Assembly: GCA_016720595.1 (NCBI GenBank)
Contig: JADKKI010000044.1
Span: forward strand, 50,641 to 114,640
DNA: 64,000 bases
DNA from: Myxococcales bacterium
GTDB taxonomy: Bacteria > Myxococcota_A > Polyangia > Haliangiales > Haliangiaceae
Reading direction: 5' to 3'
Under the pieces are notes generated by a model. It saw nothing but the letters and a program-made list of their open reading frames with translations. It had not been told where the DNA came from and made no database searches. Every line of letters begins with the position of its first letter. The stretch's first letter is position 1. The translations under genes were made by a program, and so were the position numbers. Of the stretch, positions 1 through 7,732 are shown in pieces.

Positions 1-2
1 GG

Positions 3-1340
3 CTCGCGGTAGCTCACGAGCAGAAGGGCGATCGCGCCGCGGCGACGGCGGCGTACCAGAAGGCGCGCGGACGTTCGCGAGGCCGCCCGCGCGATCTGAT
101 CGAGCAGGCGCTCGCGAACCTCGCGAAGGCCGACGGCGTGCCGGTGACGCTGTCCGACGAGGCGCACGCCGTGGTCGCGCGCGTCGAAGCGGCGCCGCTC
201 CCCGCGCAGGTGCGCGCCCCGGCGGTGCCTCACTTCTATGCGACGTGGTCGCTCACCACCGCGATGCTCGCCGTCGCGGCAGCGATCACGCTCTCGGTCG
301 GCGCGACCAACGATGTGGGCGTGCTGATGCGCTCGGGTGCGATGGTCCGCGGCCTCGTCGATGGCGGCGAGTGGTGGCGGATCTTCTCGTGCGTGTTCGT
401 CCACGTCGGTGGGCTGCACCTGCTGGTCAACGTGATCGTGATGGCGTTCGTCGGCAGGATCGCCGAGGAGATGTTCGGCACCGCGCGCACGTTCGCGCTG
501 TTCGCGGTGGCGGGCTTCGCCGGCGCCGTGGCGAGCTATCTCGCCTCGCCCGGTGGGATCTCGGCGGGCGCCTCGGGCGCGCTGTTCGGGCTGCTCGGCG
601 CCGTGTTCGTCGAGCTGAGCTGGCATCGCCAGCGCTATCGCGCCGCGTGGAAGCGCGGGATGTGGGGCCGGCTCGCGCTCGTGATCGGTGCGCAGCTCGG
701 CTATGGCTTCTTCTATCCCGTCATCGATCAGTGGGCGCACGGCGCCGGCCTGATCGCCGGTGCGGTGTTCGCCGTGCTCCTCTCGCCGCACGCGCGATGG
801 GCGAAGGCAGGGCTCCAGCTCGGGCGCGGCATCGCGGTGGTCTCGCTCGCGTTCCTCCTCCTCGCCGGTGTGCGGGTCGCCCGGACCTCGATCTACGACA
901 GCTTCTGGCGGCTGCCGCGCTATGCGCAGGTCGTCGGCGGGGTGTCGATCACCGCCCCCGCGGCCTGGATCAACGATGGCGAGCTGTCGGAGCCCGATGG
1001 CCTGGTCGTGGTCACCACCAAGCGCGTGCCGCTCACCAACCTGGCGTCGCAGCTCGCGGCCTGGATCGGCACCGACGCACCCGCGATCGCGAAGGCGCGC
1101 TATGGCTCGGTCGTGGCTGCCACCGATCCCACGATGACGCTCCCCAAGAAGTGGGAGGGCGCCGAGCTGACCAGCTCGTTCGAAGATCCGGTGGGCTACG
1201 TCCAGCGCTATCGGCTGGTGGTCTGCGGTCGCGTGTTCGGCGACGAGCTGATCCTGATCATGGTGTCCGCGCCTGAGACCATCGCCCGCAAGGCCTCGCC
1301 GTTCCTGGCGTTCCTCGTGGCCTCGATCCGCGCCTCCTGA
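3..1340 (+). CDS. Rhomboid family intramembrane serine protease, 5' end outside window
   Basis: Membrane-embedded serine protease of the rhomboid family, which cleaves substrates within or next to their transmembrane segments. The frame is open from base 3, so the true start probably lies left of the window; a GTG at 138 gives a 400-residue product, but the upstream residues (AHEQKGDRAAATAAYQKA) look like a TPR-type helix belonging to the same protein. Counting from that GTG, the catalytic serine sits in GASGALFG (Ser146) and the histidine in QWAHGAGLIAG (His201), with HVGGLHLLVN before them, as in the family. Six or so hydrophobic segments occupy residues 35-250. After them follows a non-membrane domain of about 130 residues that I do not recognise. 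Substrates cannot be inferred from the context. Confidence 0.85.
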   Translation, partial: LAVAHEQKGDRAAATAAYQKARGRSRGRPRDLIEQALANLAKADGVPVTLSDEAHAVVARVEAAPLPAQVRAPAVPHFYATWSLTTAMLAVAAAITLSVGATNDVGVLMRSGAMVRGLVDGGEWWRIFSCVFVHVGGLHLLVNVIVMAFVGRIAEEMFGTARTFALFAVAGFAGAVASYLASPGGISAGASGALFGLLGAVFVELSWHRQRYRAAWKRGMWGRLALVIGAQLGYGFFYPVIDQWAHGAGLIAGAVFAVLLSPHARWAKAGLQLGRGIAVVSLAFLLLAGVRVARTSIYDSFWRLPRYAQVVGGVSITAPAAWINDGELSEPDGLVVVTTKRVPLTNLASQLAAWIGTDAPAIAKARYGSVVAATDPTMTLPKKWEGAELTSSFEDPVGYVQRYRLVVCGRVFGDELILIMVSAPETIARKASPFLAFLVASIRAS

Positions 1341-1384
1341 GCGAGAACTTGCGCGTCGTCCGGGCAGGCGTAGGCTCGATCGCG

Positions 1385-2023
1385 ATGCGGCTCGTCGCAC
1401 CCTACGTCTTCGCCAGCATCGCCACCCTCGGCGGCCTCGCTGCCGCCCACGCCGATCCGCTGGGCGAGTGCACCGCCGAGCTCGAGGCGCATGGCGTGAC
1501 CTGGAAGAAGGCCTCGCGGCCGGGCATCGCGCACCCCGTGGAGGTGACGAGTGCGCTCGGTGGCCTGACGCTGACCTCGGCGGATCAGCCGCTCGTGATC
1601 GATTGCTCTCTCGCGGTCTCGCTGGCCGAGGCGGGGCACTACTTCCGAGCGCTCGGGATCGAGCGCGCCTCGTTCTCCTCCGCATACTCGCGGCGCAACG
1701 TGCGCGGCACCAACCGGCCGAGCAAGCACAGCTTCGGGCTGGCGATCGACGTCCACACGTTCACCGGGCCCGACCTCGGCACGCTGCGGGTGGACCGGGA
1801 CTACGAGCAGGGGCTCGGCGACGACGTCGATTGCCTGGGCACACCGCTCACGCAGGGCGGCGCGGTGCTCAAGGTGCTGCAGTGTCAGCTGGTGCGCTCG
1901 GGCCTGTTTCATCTGGTGCTGTCGCCGGACTACGACGACGCGCATCACGATCACTTTCATCTCGAGGCGACCCCGTGGGGTGATCGCTCGGCGCTGCGGG
2001 CGACGACGCAGGCGATCCACTGA
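1385..2023 (+). CDS. Extensin-like C-terminal domain protein, secreted
   Basis: A 212-residue exported protein with the extensin-like C-terminal domain, a fold related to LAS-type zinc D-Ala-D-Ala peptidases. The visible metal-site motifs are SKHSFGLAIDVH in the middle and DDAHHDHFHLEA near the end. I chose the ATG at 1385 over an in-frame GTG at 1349 because it begins a normal signal peptide (MRLVAPYVFASIATLGGL... cleaved after AHA). The catalytic role is inferred from the family and would place it in the cell wall or periplasm. Its last 155 bases overlap antisense with the tail of the neighbouring M50-like gene. Confidence 0.8.
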   Translation: MRLVAPYVFASIATLGGLAAAHADPLGECTAELEAHGVTWKKASRPGIAHPVEVTSALGGLTLTSADQPLVIDCSLAVSLAEAGHYFRALGIERASFSSAYSRRNVRGTNRPSKHSFGLAIDVHTFTGPDLGTLRVDRDYEQGLGDDVDCLGTPLTQGGAVLKVLQCQLVRSGLFHLVLSPDYDDAHHDHFHLEATPWGDRSALRATTQAIH

Positions 2024-2729
2024 AGCGCAGCGCGACGTAGAGCACGAGCAGCGACCACGCGAGCCAGATCCCGGCCCACGTCCACACCGCCCAGTCCGCG
2101 GTGGTGCCGAACGTGGAGGCCGCCATGTTCGAGGCGTCGGAGGACGCGGTCGTCGAGCCGCCGACGACCTGTGACGGGCGGAGCAGCACGCGGATGTCGA
2201 GCAGCGCGTTGATGCACGACTGCGCGGCGACGAAGTGGGCGAGGGCGCGCCGGTAGCGGCCCGGCACCGCGAACGCGGCGACCAGGAACGCCGCGCCCAT
2301 CACGCCGATCGCCCATGGCCCGAACGCATCCTCGTCGATCGCGATCACGGTGAACGCGCTGATCACGAGCAGCACGCCGAGCACGGCGAACACGGTCCGC
2401 GCGCGCTCCGCCGTCGGCGTGATGCGGAGCATCAGCGCCCCCCACAGCGGCGTGCCCATGTAGCCGGCGGCGGCGATGAACGGCAGGCCCCAGCCGGCCA
2501 TGCTGGTCTTCGAATACGCGAGCCCGCTGGTGTCGCGATAGATCAAGACGTAGTCGAACCCGCAGCCGGTCGCGATCATCACGAGCCCGTGGGACAGCTC
2601 GTGCAGCCAGGTCGCGAGCAGCTTGAACGGATAGAGCACGAGCCCGCCGAACGGCAGGTTCCACAGCAGCAAAGAGGCGAGGAGGGCGACCGCGAGCGAG
2701 CGCTGCTCGTGACGATCGACCCGCGTCAC
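1869..2729 (-). CDS. M50-like (site-2 protease type) membrane metallopeptidase
   Basis: A 286-residue integral membrane protein carrying HELSH in the hydrophobic context LLATWLHELSHGLVMIA, the zinc-binding motif of M50B-like membrane peptidases. Further hydrophobic segments follow (for example around MAGWGLPFIAAAGYMG and VFAVLGVLLVISAF). The start is GTG at 2729; GTGA at the junction means the start overlaps the stop of the upstream gene 2726-3565, so the two are probably translationally coupled. The last 50 or so residues are Pro/Ser/Asp rich and lie antisense to the extensin-like gene, so the real 3' end could have been altered by an indel. Substrate unknown. Confidence 0.7.
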   Translation of the reverse strand: MTRVDRHEQRSLAVALLASLLLWNLPFGGLVLYPFKLLATWLHELSHGLVMIATGCGFDYVLIYRDTSGLAYSKTSMAGWGLPFIAAAGYMGTPLWGALMLRITPTAERARTVFAVLGVLLVISAFTVIAIDEDAFGPWAIGVMGAAFLVAAFAVPGRYRRALAHFVAAQSCINALLDIRVLLRPSQVVGGSTTASSDASNMAASTFGTTADWAVWTWAGIWLAWSLLVLYVALRFSGSPASSPAAPSDHPTGSPRDESDRDARRRSPATAPDETGPSAPADTAAP

Positions 2730-3565
2730 TCGGCCTTCGGCTTCGCCGACTCGGCGGACGGCGCCGCAGGCTCGGCCGGCTTGGCTGCCTCGGGTGGCTT
2801 GGTTGCCTCGGCAGACTTGGGTGCGTCTGCCGGTCTGGCTGCCTCGGTCTCCGGCGTGGCCGGCTCGGTGGGGCGCTTGGCCGCCGGCTCGAAGATGCCC
2901 TCGAACAGGTTGGTGGTGCGCGTCCGCAGCGACGAGCCGAGCTTGACGACATCCTCCGGGCTCAACAGCTGGCGCAGGACATCGGTGGGCTTCCGCACGA
3001 GTGACCACACATCCGCGAAGCCGACCGGCGCCGCTCCGCCGCACACCGCGCCGATCAGCGCGCCGCACAGCGCGCCGGCGAGCAGGCCCGCGATCACGAT
3101 CGGGATGAAGCCGGTCGAGGTCTCCGGCATGTGCCCCAGGGGAATCGCGGCGATCACGACGAGCCCACCGCTCGCGACGGCGTGTGCGCGTGCGGCCACG
3201 AACATCGCGCGTCGTCGCCCGCCAACGGCCGAGGCGTAGGCCGCGAGCCGGCCGATGCCGCCCGCCGTGAACAGCGCCGCGACGCCGGCGAACACGGTGG
3301 TGAGGCGCATGATGCGGATGAACCCCGCATCGGGGTTGCCGATCCCCTGGCGCGCGAGCAGCCAGACGGTCGCGGCCAGGACCGGGATCTCGATGGCCGC
3401 CCCGGTCAGAAACCCCTTGAAGAACCCCCACGGGGCGGGGGCCGCCGGGAGGCGCTCGGCCCTGGGCAGTGGCTCGGGGGGCCCGGGAGTGACCATGGGA
3501 GGGGCCGACTCCCCGATCTCCGGGGGAGGACGCGTACTTACGGAGGGTGGAGTGGGATCGGCCAT
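2726..3565 (-). CDS. Hypothetical membrane protein, upstream partner of M50-like gene
   Basis: A 279-residue protein that I do not recognise. It has a Pro-rich N-terminus (MADPTPPSVSTRPPPEIGES), then about four hydrophobic segments between residues 45 and 180 (GFFKGFLTGAAIEIPVLAA, IMRLTTVFAGVAALFTAGG, ASGGLVVIAAIPLG, IVIAGLLAGALCGALIGAV), and an Ala/Pro/Lys/Glu-rich low-complexity tail of about 60 residues. The start at 3565 is the ATG that opens the Pro-rich segment; the longer open frame upstream runs antisense through the tail tube gene and is rejected. It is coupled by a 4-base overlap to the M50-like gene downstream. Confidence 0.65.
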   Translation of the reverse strand: MADPTPPSVSTRPPPEIGESAPPMVTPGPPEPLPRAERLPAAPAPWGFFKGFLTGAAIEIPVLAATVWLLARQGIGNPDAGFIRIMRLTTVFAGVAALFTAGGIGRLAAYASAVGGRRRAMFVAARAHAVASGGLVVIAAIPLGHMPETSTGFIPIVIAGLLAGALCGALIGAVCGGAAPVGFADVWSLVRKPTDVLRQLLSPEDVVKLGSSLRTRTTNLFEGIFEPAAKRPTEPATPETEAARPADAPKSAEATKPPEAAKPAEPAAPSAESAKPKAE

Positions 3566-3615
3566 GCCACGCGAAGCCACCGGAATGATTCGTCGCCTAG
3601 GAAGGCCCCGGGAGA

Positions 3616-3636
3616 GTCGAGCGTAGCATGCTCGAC
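3616..3636. promoter_or_regulatory. Perfect inverted repeat in divergent intergenic region
   Basis: Two 7-base arms, GTCGAGC and GCTCGAC, are separated by 7 bases, with the 8-base palindrome AGCATGCT overlapping the right arm. The element lies 50 bases in front of both the membrane protein gene (minus) and the tail tube gene (plus). It could be an operator for either gene or a hairpin. Only the symmetry is seen; the role is inference. Confidence 0.3.
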
Positions 3637-3688
3637 CTACGACCTTCGGGGCGGCCCAGGCCCCTGATGTACAATCGCCAAGGGACGC

Positions 3689-4630
3689 ATGCCCGAGAAC
3701 AACACACAACCTCGGACCTACGCCGCAGCGCACTTCGCGCTCGAGCTCGACGGCAAGCAAGACGTCGGGCTTTTCCGCTCCATCGAGGGCGGTGGCATGA
3801 AGGTCGACGTGATGACGTACCAGAACGGGTCGAACTACGACCGCTGGCGTCAGCTCGGGAAGCAGAAGTACGAGGACTTCAAGGTCCAGGTCGGCATGGC
3901 GATGTCCAAGCCGTTCTACGACTGGATCGAGCACTTCTTCGAGGGCAACGCCGAGCGCAAGAACGGCGCGATCGTCGCCGCCGATTTCTATTACAAGGAG
4001 CGCGCGCGTCGCGAGTTCAAGGAGGCGATGATCAAGGAGCTCACGTTCCCGAAGCTCGACGCCGCCGACAAGAACGCCGCGTACATGTCGATCGCGGTCG
4101 CGGTCGAGGACATCGTGTTCAAGCCCGGTGGCGGCAAGAAGCTCACCCAGCCCAAGGGCATGGAAGGGCAGAAGCTGTGGACCTCCTGTAACTTCCGGTT
4201 CGTCCTCGACGGCTTCGAGCAGGCCTGCAAGCGGATCACAAAGGTCGATTCGTTCACCATCAAGCAGAACGTCATCGAGTATCACTCGGGTGGCCGGCAG
4301 TCGCCGACCAAGACCCCGAGCCAGATCGAGTTCCCGCAGCTATCGTTCTACGTGCCCGAGGCGGACGCGCAGCCGTTCATGGATCACTTCAACGACTACG
4401 CGCTCAAGACCGAGCGCTCGCAGCGCGGCCACAGCGCGAAGCGGTCCGGCATGATCCAGACCTACGACAACAGCCGTCGGCCGCTGTTCACGCTCGAGTT
4501 CTTCGAGGCCGAGATCATCGCGATCACGCCCGACAAGAGCGATGCAGGTAGCGAGGACATCAAGCAGGTCAAGATCGACCTGTTCACCGAGAAGATGGCG
4601 TTCTCGTACGCAGCGATGGACGTCCTCTAA
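3689..4630 (+). CDS. Phage/eCIS-type tail tube protein, two gp19-like domains
   Basis: A 313-residue protein of the T4 gp19-like tail tube family (phage tail protein; the tube of contractile injection systems). The N-terminal half contains the recognisable pattern HFALELDGKQDVGLFRSIEG, followed by YDRWRQLGKQKYEDF and SKPFYDWI. The C-terminal half (from about residue 165) repeats the barrel-like layout from NFRFVLDGFEQACKRITKV to the LFTEKMAFSYA end, so the protein is a tandem duplication about twice the usual length of 150 residues. In a complete system these subunits stack as the inner tube that is driven through the target membrane. No sheath, baseplate, spike or AAA+ gene is within 60 kb, so here it stands alone. 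Start ATG at 3689; the CDS is well supported throughout. Confidence 0.8.
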   Translation: MPENNTQPRTYAAAHFALELDGKQDVGLFRSIEGGGMKVDVMTYQNGSNYDRWRQLGKQKYEDFKVQVGMAMSKPFYDWIEHFFEGNAERKNGAIVAADFYYKERARREFKEAMIKELTFPKLDAADKNAAYMSIAVAVEDIVFKPGGGKKLTQPKGMEGQKLWTSCNFRFVLDGFEQACKRITKVDSFTIKQNVIEYHSGGRQSPTKTPSQIEFPQLSFYVPEADAQPFMDHFNDYALKTERSQRGHSAKRSGMIQTYDNSRRPLFTLEFFEAEIIAITPDKSDAGSEDIKQVKIDLFTEKMAFSYAAMDVL

Positions 4631-4685
4631 CTCGTTCGGGTCGTTCGGGTCGTCGAGCTCGCTCCAGGTCGATCCGGTGCTCAGC

Positions 4686-4886
4686 TCAGTCGCGGCGGGC
4701 TTCGGTGCGCATCGACTGCCAGCGCTCGATCGCCTCGGCCTTCGCGGCGCCAAGCAGCTCGGCCACGGCCTCTAGCTCGTCGGGATCGCTGGCAAACGCC
4801 TCGATGGGCGTCAGCACGAACGCCAGGACGTCCAGTGCACTCTTGGGGTCCGGGGTGTAGGTGCTCGTGAACAGCGTCTCGCCCAT
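4686..4886 (-). CDS. Small acidic hypothetical protein
   Basis: A 66-residue acidic helical protein beginning METs of the form MGETLFTSTYTPDPKSALDV and ending in ERWQSMRTEARRD. I do not recognise it. I chose the ATG at 4886 because residues upstream of it in the longer frame are basic and Pro-rich like non-coding translation. It is transcribed towards the tail tube gene and away from the kinase gene at 5039. Confidence 0.45.
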   Translation of the reverse strand: MGETLFTSTYTPDPKSALDVLAFVLTPIEAFASDPDELEAVAELLGAAKAEAIERWQSMRTEARRD

Positions 4887-4913
4887 ATAGGCACCCTCAC
4901 ACCCACGGATCGG

Positions 4914-4946
4914 GTCTGCAAATTTTCGGCGGTCCCGGGTGCAGAC
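4914..4946. promoter_or_regulatory. Inverted repeat between the small gene and the kinase gene
   Basis: GTCTGCA at 4914-4920 is mirrored by TGCAGAC at 4940-4946, separated by a 19-base spacer that contains an AT-rich run (AATTTT), rare in this DNA. It lies in the 152-base divergent intergenic region. It could be an operator or part of a promoter. Symmetry and local base composition are seen; function is inference. Confidence 0.25.
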
Positions 4947-5038
4947 TCCTGCACCATTCGCGCATAGCGCCCGAGACGGCGCCAAACGCGGACGAACGTC
5001 CGGAACCGCCCCGACGGTGTTGGTATGATCGGGGGGCA

Positions 5039-6886
5039 GTGCAGGAGGCCGAGCGGCACGGGGGGCCGACCCGTCTCGGGTCGTACGAGATCGTTCGCCC
5101 GCTCGCACGGGGCGGGATGGCGGAGCTGTTTCTCGCGCGCGTGGCCGGTCCGCAGACGTTCGAGAAGCTCGTCGTCGTCAAGAAGATCCTCCCCAAGTTC
5201 GCCGACAACCCCCGGTTCGTGCAGCTGTTCTTCGACGAGGCGAAGCTCGCGGCGAGCCTCTCCCACAAGAACATCGTGTCGGTCCACGACGTGGGCGGCA
5301 GTGGGGCCGAGAGCTTCTTCGCGATGGAGTACCTGCACGGGCAGGACGTCCGCTCGATCCTCCATCGCACCTGGAAGACCGGCGAGAAGCTGCCGATCAC
5401 CCATGCGGTGCAGATCGGCAGTCAGGTCGCCGCGGCCCTGCACTACGCGCACGAGAAGCGGCGGCCGGACGGATCCCTGGTGGAGATCGTCCACCGCGAT
5501 GTCTCACCGTCGAACGTGATCGTCTCCTATGACGGGGCGGTCAAGCTCGTCGATTTCGGGGTGGCGAAGGCGGCCACCCGCACGGTCAAGACCCGGACCG
5601 GCACGCTCAAGGGAAAGATCGCGTACATGTCCCCGGAGCAGGCCAAGGGGGCCGCGATCGATCGCCGGAGCGATGTGTTCTCGCTCGGGATCGTCCTGTG
5701 GGAGATGGTGACGACGACGCGGCTGTTCCGCGGCGAGAACGATCTCGCCACGCTCCAGCTGATCATCAATAACCCGATCAAGCGGCCCTCCGAGGAGCGG
5801 CCGGATTGCCCACCCGAGCTCGAGCGGATCATCCTGAAGGCGCTCTCCCAGGACGCCAGCAGGCGCTATCAGAGCGCGAACGAGGTGGTGCAGGAGCTCG
5901 AGGACTTCGTCCGCACCGAGCAGCTGCAGCAATCAGCGGCGAGCTTGAGCGCGTACATGAGCGGGCTGTTCCGGGCCGAGCTCGAGTCCTGGGAGGTGGC
6001 GCGCGCGCAGGGCATGGCGCTCGGGGATCACCTCACCAACGTCGGCGAGCTGACCACGCCGGTGAGCGAGAGCGATTTCGTCGAGCCGATCGATTCGGTG
6101 GATCTCGAGGAGGACGAGGAGCTCGAGGAATCGCTCGGCGCGGTGTCGGGGCAGATCGATCCATCCACCTCGTCGGCCACGATCCCCGGGCGCCGCGTGA
6201 ACACGCCGCCCGCGGGTCAACCCGTGCGCCCGCCCGAGCACACGCCGCCGCCGCAGCTCACGCGACCGAGCCGGCCGACGCTGCCGCCGGCCTCACCGCC
6301 GGCGAAGCCAAGGTCGCCCAATCCAGGCGATCAGACCCCGCCTCCGCAGCTGTTCCGGCAGAGCGGTCCGATCCCGTCGATCGTCGTCGCGCAACCGCGC
6401 GCCGATCTGACGCCGGTGCCGATCGCGGCCGCGGGTGGCCGTGGCGATGCGACCGAGCTCGTCAAGCCGCTGCCGCCTCCGGTGCGTCCGCCCCAGGACT
6501 CGTCGCCATGGCCCGCCTCCGTCACGCCGTCGGGCGGGATCGCGCAGGGCTCGCAGGGATCGTGGCCGCAAGGCGTGGATCCGGTCTCGCTCGGTGCGCC
6601 CGGAGAGCAGCTGTTCTCTCCCGAGCAGGCCCATCGCCTGAGGAAGCAGTTCGTGTGGGGCGGCAGCATCCTGATCGGGCTGGTGCTGATCATCGCGATC
6701 GCCAAGGGCGGAGGCGAGGCCGAGACCCACGCCGATCCACGGAACGCGGGCAGCGCCGCGATGCCGAGCGACGACGAAGCGCCGCCCCAGGACGAGCGCG
6801 CGAAGGCGGCGCCGAGCTCGCCAACCGCACCGACCACGCCACGCCGAACGCGGCAACCACCCCGACCGATGCAGGTGTGCCGGTAG
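5039..6886 (+). CDS. Membrane-anchored Ser/Thr protein kinase
   Basis: Hanks-type kinase of the bacterial PknB-like group. The kinase domain spans roughly residues 14-285: glycine loop ARGGMAELFLARV, ATP-binding lysine in VVVKK (about 47), catalytic HRDVSPSN (His152-Asp154), DFGVAK (about 172), and the YMSPEQ activation segment end. HRDVSPSN instead of HRDLKPEN is a common myxobacterial variant. A Pro-rich cytoplasmic linker (about 370-535) precedes one transmembrane segment (WGGSILIGLVLIIAIAKGG, about 540-560). GTG start at 5039. As read, the frame ends at 6886 with a Pro/Arg-rich tail. The alternative frame up to 7044 gives a more typical periplasmic tail, so a one-base indel near 6840 is likely and the gene probably ends at 7044, 4 bases before the next gene. 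Confidence 0.88.
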   Translation: MQEAERHGGPTRLGSYEIVRPLARGGMAELFLARVAGPQTFEKLVVVKKILPKFADNPRFVQLFFDEAKLAASLSHKNIVSVHDVGGSGAESFFAMEYLHGQDVRSILHRTWKTGEKLPITHAVQIGSQVAAALHYAHEKRRPDGSLVEIVHRDVSPSNVIVSYDGAVKLVDFGVAKAATRTVKTRTGTLKGKIAYMSPEQAKGAAIDRRSDVFSLGIVLWEMVTTTRLFRGENDLATLQLIINNPIKRPSEERPDCPPELERIILKALSQDASRRYQSANEVVQELEDFVRTEQLQQSAASLSAYMSGLFRAELESWEVARAQGMALGDHLTNVGELTTPVSESDFVEPIDSVDLEEDEELEESLGAVSGQIDPSTSSATIPGRRVNTPPAGQPVRPPEHTPPPQLTRPSRPTLPPASPPAKPRSPNPGDQTPPPQLFRQSGPIPSIVVAQPRADLTPVPIAAAGGRGDATELVKPLPPPVRPPQDSSPWPASVTPSGGIAQGSQGSWPQGVDPVSLGAPGEQLFSPEQAHRLRKQFVWGGSILIGLVLIIAIAKGGGEAETHADPRNAGSAAMPSDDEAPPQDERAKAAPSSPTAPTTPRRTRQPPRPMQVCR

Positions 6887-7044
6887 CCTCGCCGCCAGAT
6901 GCGGCGATCGCCGCGGTGCCGCCCGATGCAGCGGTTCAGACCATCGCGAAGCCGCCGGCGAAGAAGCCGCCCGGGAAGCGCCCGCCGGGGAAGCGCCCGC
7001 CGGTGAAGAAGCTCGACCCCAACGCGCCGCTGCCCCCACGCTAG
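6840..7044 (+). other. Probable true C-terminal tail of the kinase in a shifted frame
   Basis: In the frame that runs to the stop at 7042-7044 the translation reads NAATTPTDAGVPVASPPDAA and continues Pro/Lys-rich to KKLDPNAPLPPR. This style (DAG and PPDA repeats) is typical of periplasmic tails in such genomes, whereas the frame carried over from the kinase ends in Arg/Pro-rich noise. It most likely belongs to the preceding kinase. Confidence 0.55.
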
Positions 7045-7048
7045 GACC

Positions 7049-7732
7049 ATGCGCGCACCGCTCGTGATCCTCACGCTCGTCGCTGCGCTCACCACGCCGG
7101 GCATCGCCCACGCCGAGCTCGCCGCGGGCGCGAAGGCCCGCCTCGACGCGGGCCTCGAGCACTACAACGCCGGGCGCTACGAGGCCGCGATCGCGGAGTT
7201 CGAGGCCGCGTATGCGATCGATCCAGATCCGCAGCTGCTGTTCGCGTGGGCGCAGGCCGAGCGGCTGGCGAAGCGCTGCAGCGCTGCCGTCCCGCGCTAT
7301 CGCAAGTACCTCGAGTCCAAGCCGAGCACCGATGCCGTCACGCTCGCGACCAACGGCATCTCGCTGTGCGAGGCGAGCGCGAAGCCGGCGTCGGTGGAGC
7401 CGTGCGCGAACGAGCGCAGCGTGCCCTGGTACAAGGATCCCGTCGGCGGCGCGGTGGTCGCGGGCGTCGTGGGGATCGGCGTGAGCATCGGGTTCTTCGT
7501 CGCCTCGAGTGGCAATCGCGATCGCGCGGACACGGCGCAGACCAGCGCGCAGTTCGAGGCGTACCTCGATCGCGCCACCACGCAGCGGCGGATCGGCGTG
7601 ACCTTCCTCGTCGTCGGCGCGGGGCTCGTCGGCGGCGGCATCGGCTATCACTTCTGGAGCAAGCGTGGCCAGGCGCGTGGCCCGGTGGTCGGCACCACGG
7701 GCAGCTCGCTCTACGTCGCGGGGGAGTTCTGA
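7049..7732 (+). CDS. Periplasmic TPR-repeat protein
   Basis: A 227-residue protein with a signal peptide (MRAPLVILTLVAALTTPGIAHA), TPR helices at about residues 28-95 (AGLEHYNAGRYEAAIAEFEA, DPQLLFAWAQAERL), then two hydrophobic segments (about 130-155 and 188-210) separated by a helix with DRATTQRR. This layout (TPR, then a double membrane hairpin) recurs beside kinases in myxobacterial genomes; its function is not known. It sits 4 bases after the probable end of the kinase tail and overlaps the next gene by one base (TGATG), so the three probably form one transcript. Confidence 0.7.
   Translation: MRAPLVILTLVAALTTPGIAHAELAAGAKARLDAGLEHYNAGRYEAAIAEFEAAYAIDPDPQLLFAWAQAERLAKRCSAAVPRYRKYLESKPSTDAVTLATNGISLCEASAKPASVEPCANERSVPWYKDPVGGAVVAGVVGIGVSIGFFVASSGNRDRADTAQTSAQFEAYLDRATTQRRIGVTFLVVGAGLVGGGIGYHFWSKRGQARGPVVGTTGSSLYVAGEF

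Noticed and set aside
3689..4630. A prophage or full contractile injection system around the tail tube gene
   Set aside because: No integrase, terminase, sheath, baseplate, portal or lysis gene is seen on either side; the lysozyme-like lipoprotein at 50 kb is far away and lipidated.
4632..4649. Direct repeat TCGTTCGGG twice in tandem after the tail tube gene
   Set aside because: Only two short units and no flanking element; too little to call a functional repeat or an attachment site.
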